The notes below the pieces were generated by a model. That model saw nothing but the letters and a program-made list of their open reading frames with translations, was not told the DNA's origin and ran no database searches. Shown here piece by piece: positions 62,723-64,000 of a DNA stretch of 64,000 nt (positions are counted from its first letter, which is position 1; each line of letters opens with the position of its first letter). Position numbers and translations under genes: made by a program. Source of the DNA: Bacteroidales bacterium (GTDB taxonomy: Bacteria > Bacteroidota > Bacteroidia > Bacteroidales > WCHB1-69); assembly GCA_017615595.1 (NCBI GenBank), contig JAFZZT010000028.1:1-64000 (forward strand), given 5' to 3'.

Positions 62723-63481
62723 TTAAAACATCCCGAAATAATACTGCCCCTTTCCGACACTCGCCTTGCCGTACTGAATGGCGTTCTTCGGGCAGTGGTG
62801 GAAGCAGGCGTCGCAGTTGGTGCAGTTGCCGTGCCACTTCGGGCGGCCGTCCTCCAATGTGATGTTTTGCAACGGGCAGACACTCACGCACTTGCCGCAC
62901 GAGATACAGGCATCCGTGCTGCGGAACGGCTCATCGGAGACCCACTTGTAGAATCCCTTTCCGATGACGTTGGTCTTGAAACGCGGGAAGATGCCCCGCC
63001 GCAACTCCGTCACGGATTTCCGTTCGGTAATGTTGGCGATGACCTCCGGCAGATGCGCCTTAGCTTTCTCGATCTTGCGCTTTGCCACCTCAGGCTTGTC
63101 GATGCCAAAACCCGCCATGTTGATGTAGGTGTTGGGCATCTGGAAGCAGTAGTCGGCATTCAGTGTCAAACCGATTTCCGCCAATTGCTGACCGAAAACC
63201 TTTTCCGCCACCCCGCCGTTGTCGCCGCAGGTGACCGCCATCCACACGTAGGCGGGCGGTTGTGCAAACTTCAACTGCTTCACAAACTCCAATACGAGGT
63301 GCGGCGGTTGCCAAGAGTAAATCGGGAAGACGAAACCAACCCGCTCGCCCTCCGCAAGCGTGTGTTCGAAACGGTTTTCGCGCTCGGCTTCGGGAATGAA
63401 TACGAGCTGCTCGTTAATCGCTTGTGCGATGCTTTCGGCAATAAAACGGCTGTTGCCGCAACCAGAGAAGTAGAATATCAT
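62723..63481 (-). CDS. EFR1-family flavodoxin-ferredoxin fusion protein
   Basis: The protein has 252 residues from the ATG at 63481; the open frame runs to 63664, but the -7 box at 63501-63510 decides the start. The N-terminal flavodoxin-like domain has the FMN loop IFYFSGCGNSRFIAESIA and VGFVFPIYSWQPP. The C-terminus carries two 4Fe-4S motifs, CISCGKCVSVCP and CTNCDACFHHCP (about 190-235). Such EFR1 proteins are common in anaerobes and are thought to shuttle electrons; partners are unknown. Confidence 0.93.
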   Translation of the reverse strand: MIFYFSGCGNSRFIAESIAQAINEQLVFIPEAERENRFEHTLAEGERVGFVFPIYSWQPPHLVLEFVKQLKFAQPPAYVWMAVTCGDNGGVAEKVFGQQLAEIGLTLNADYCFQMPNTYINMAGFGIDKPEVAKRKIEKAKAHLPEVIANITERKSVTELRRGIFPRFKTNVIGKGFYKWVSDEPFRSTDACISCGKCVSVCPLQNITLEDGRPKWHGNCTNCDACFHHCPKNAIQYGKASVGKGQYYFGMF

Positions 63482-63500
63482 AACGATATGGTTTTGTGTC

Positions 63501-63510
63501 GGCAAAGATA
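63501..63510 (-). promoter_or_regulatory. -7 box of the EFR1 gene
   Basis: TATCTTTGCC on the minus strand, 19 bases ahead of the ATG. Confidence 0.7.
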
Positions 63511-63512
63511 AG

Positions 63513-64000
63513 TTATTCTTTCTTTTTGAGAAAGATGACGGTTCCATCTTGGTCTTCTTTCCAGCGGCCGTTCTCATCAAGAATCCAATCGAGTCCGATG
63601 TCAATGGCATATACCTTGAACATCGTGGTGTTGTGCGTGACGGAATCTGTGACGCAAAAGACAAATCCCATCTTGTCTGTGTCTTTCACGTTCGCTGGCC
63701 AGGTGTATTCCACGCCATTTGCTATAAAACCTGATGTGTTCTCAGGAACAATTTGTGTTTCGATGCCATGTTCATAAAGATACTCCCCCGCCGTGTTGAC
63801 ATAAAAGGCAAAATCGTCATAATATACAAACCGATCATCGTCTGGCGAGAGCGTATCTGGGTCAAAGTCGAAATTAACGTTGACAAAGGCCGCCTGTATG
63901 CAGTACTCCGCGGAGCAATCTGGGAAGTGGTAAACCTCTTGGCTTGTCGCGTGGAATGTGGCAGCAATCAGTATGATTGTTGCAAGGAATAACTTTTTCA
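63513..64000 (-). CDS. Small exported protein, start codon cut by the window edge
   Basis: Reading from the right edge the minus strand gives TG, then AAA AAG and so on. Only the A of the ATG is missing, and the protein has about 162 residues. It has a signal peptide (KKLFLATILIAATFHATSQ) and an acidic, aromatic mature part (DCSAEYCIQAAFVNVNFDFD, then DSVTHNTTMFKVYAID). It ends in a Lys-rich VIFLKKKE. No family recognised. The stop lies two bases beyond the EFR1 -7 box, so the two genes follow each other on one strand. Confidence 0.8.
   Translation of the reverse strand, partial: KKLFLATIILIAATFHATSQEVYHFPDCSAEYCIQAAFVNVNFDFDPDTLSPDDDRFVYYDDFAFYVNTAGEYLYEHGIETQIVPENTSGFIANGVEYTWPANVKDTDKMGFVFCVTDSVTHNTTMFKVYAIDIGLDWILDENGRWKEDQDGTVIFLKKKE

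Noticed and set aside
63722..63967. 81-codon minus-strand frame at the right edge
   Set aside because: It is out of frame with the exported protein that reads uninterrupted from 64000 to 63513 with a signal peptide.

Overview
The window looks like a chromosomal segment of a member of the Bacteroidales (Bacteroidota) whose species I cannot name. Three things point there. Almost every gene start is preceded by the Bacteroidota sigma-ABfr -7 box (TAnnTTTGC), and good Shine-Dalgarno sites are nearly absent. The window carries sprA, the outer-membrane translocon gene of the type IX secretion system (T9SS). Four large secreted proteins end in T9SS C-terminal sorting domains. There are three tRNA genes and no rRNA, CRISPR array, insertion sequence, integrase or prophage.

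Layout. 0-2 kb: the truncated end of an RHS/YD-repeat polymorphic toxin with a metallopeptidase-like tip, an overlapping exported protein, and a 520-bp intergenic block rich in repeats. 2-14.4 kb: flavin oxidoreductase, purD with an MltF-type lytic transglycosylase, a small lipoprotein, and a ruvA-sprA operon. 14.4-16.8 kb: a TonB-dependent receptor. 16.8-21.6 kb: an accessory region consisting of tRNA-Asp, a DUF4143 ATPase, a small beta-barrel protein, a second copy of the tRNA-Asp 3' end, and an AbiE type toxin-antitoxin pair whose toxin has an in-frame stop. 21.7-38.5 kb: two paralogous T9SS S8 proteases, a ClC channel, fRMsr, a FISUMP-domain protein, a membrane FKBP, a PP-loop protein (possible MurL), YqgE, an outer-membrane beta-barrel protein and a 2001-residue adhesin-like T9SS protein. 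38.4-49.1 kb: tRNA-Arg, tRNA-Thr, mntP, adenosine kinase, a trk/ktr potassium transporter, purB, upp, serC-serA (interrupted by a four-helix-bundle gene) and purN with a Cys-rich lipoprotein. 49.2-57.1 kb: a 2623-residue adhesin-like T9SS protein built from eight repeated modules. 57.3-64 kb: SGNH hydrolase, grpE-dnaJ, an S41 peptidase, a ParE-type toxin-antitoxin pair, a YjbR protein, an EFR1 ferredoxin-flavodoxin protein, and a secreted protein clipped at the window edge.

How the genes work together. Housekeeping genes (purine salvage and synthesis, serine synthesis, protein folding, potassium uptake) alternate with secretion and surface genes. SprA would export the two S8 proteases and the two giant adhesin-like proteins. 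The most unusual content is in the small repeats. Heptamer-like arrays sit directly on stop codons. A nested-palindrome family (TAGAGACG-N10-CGTCTCTA) occurs twice after tRNA-Asp ends and once in frame inside an adhesin gene. A four-helix-bundle gene flanked by 20-bp inverted repeats lies between serC and serA.
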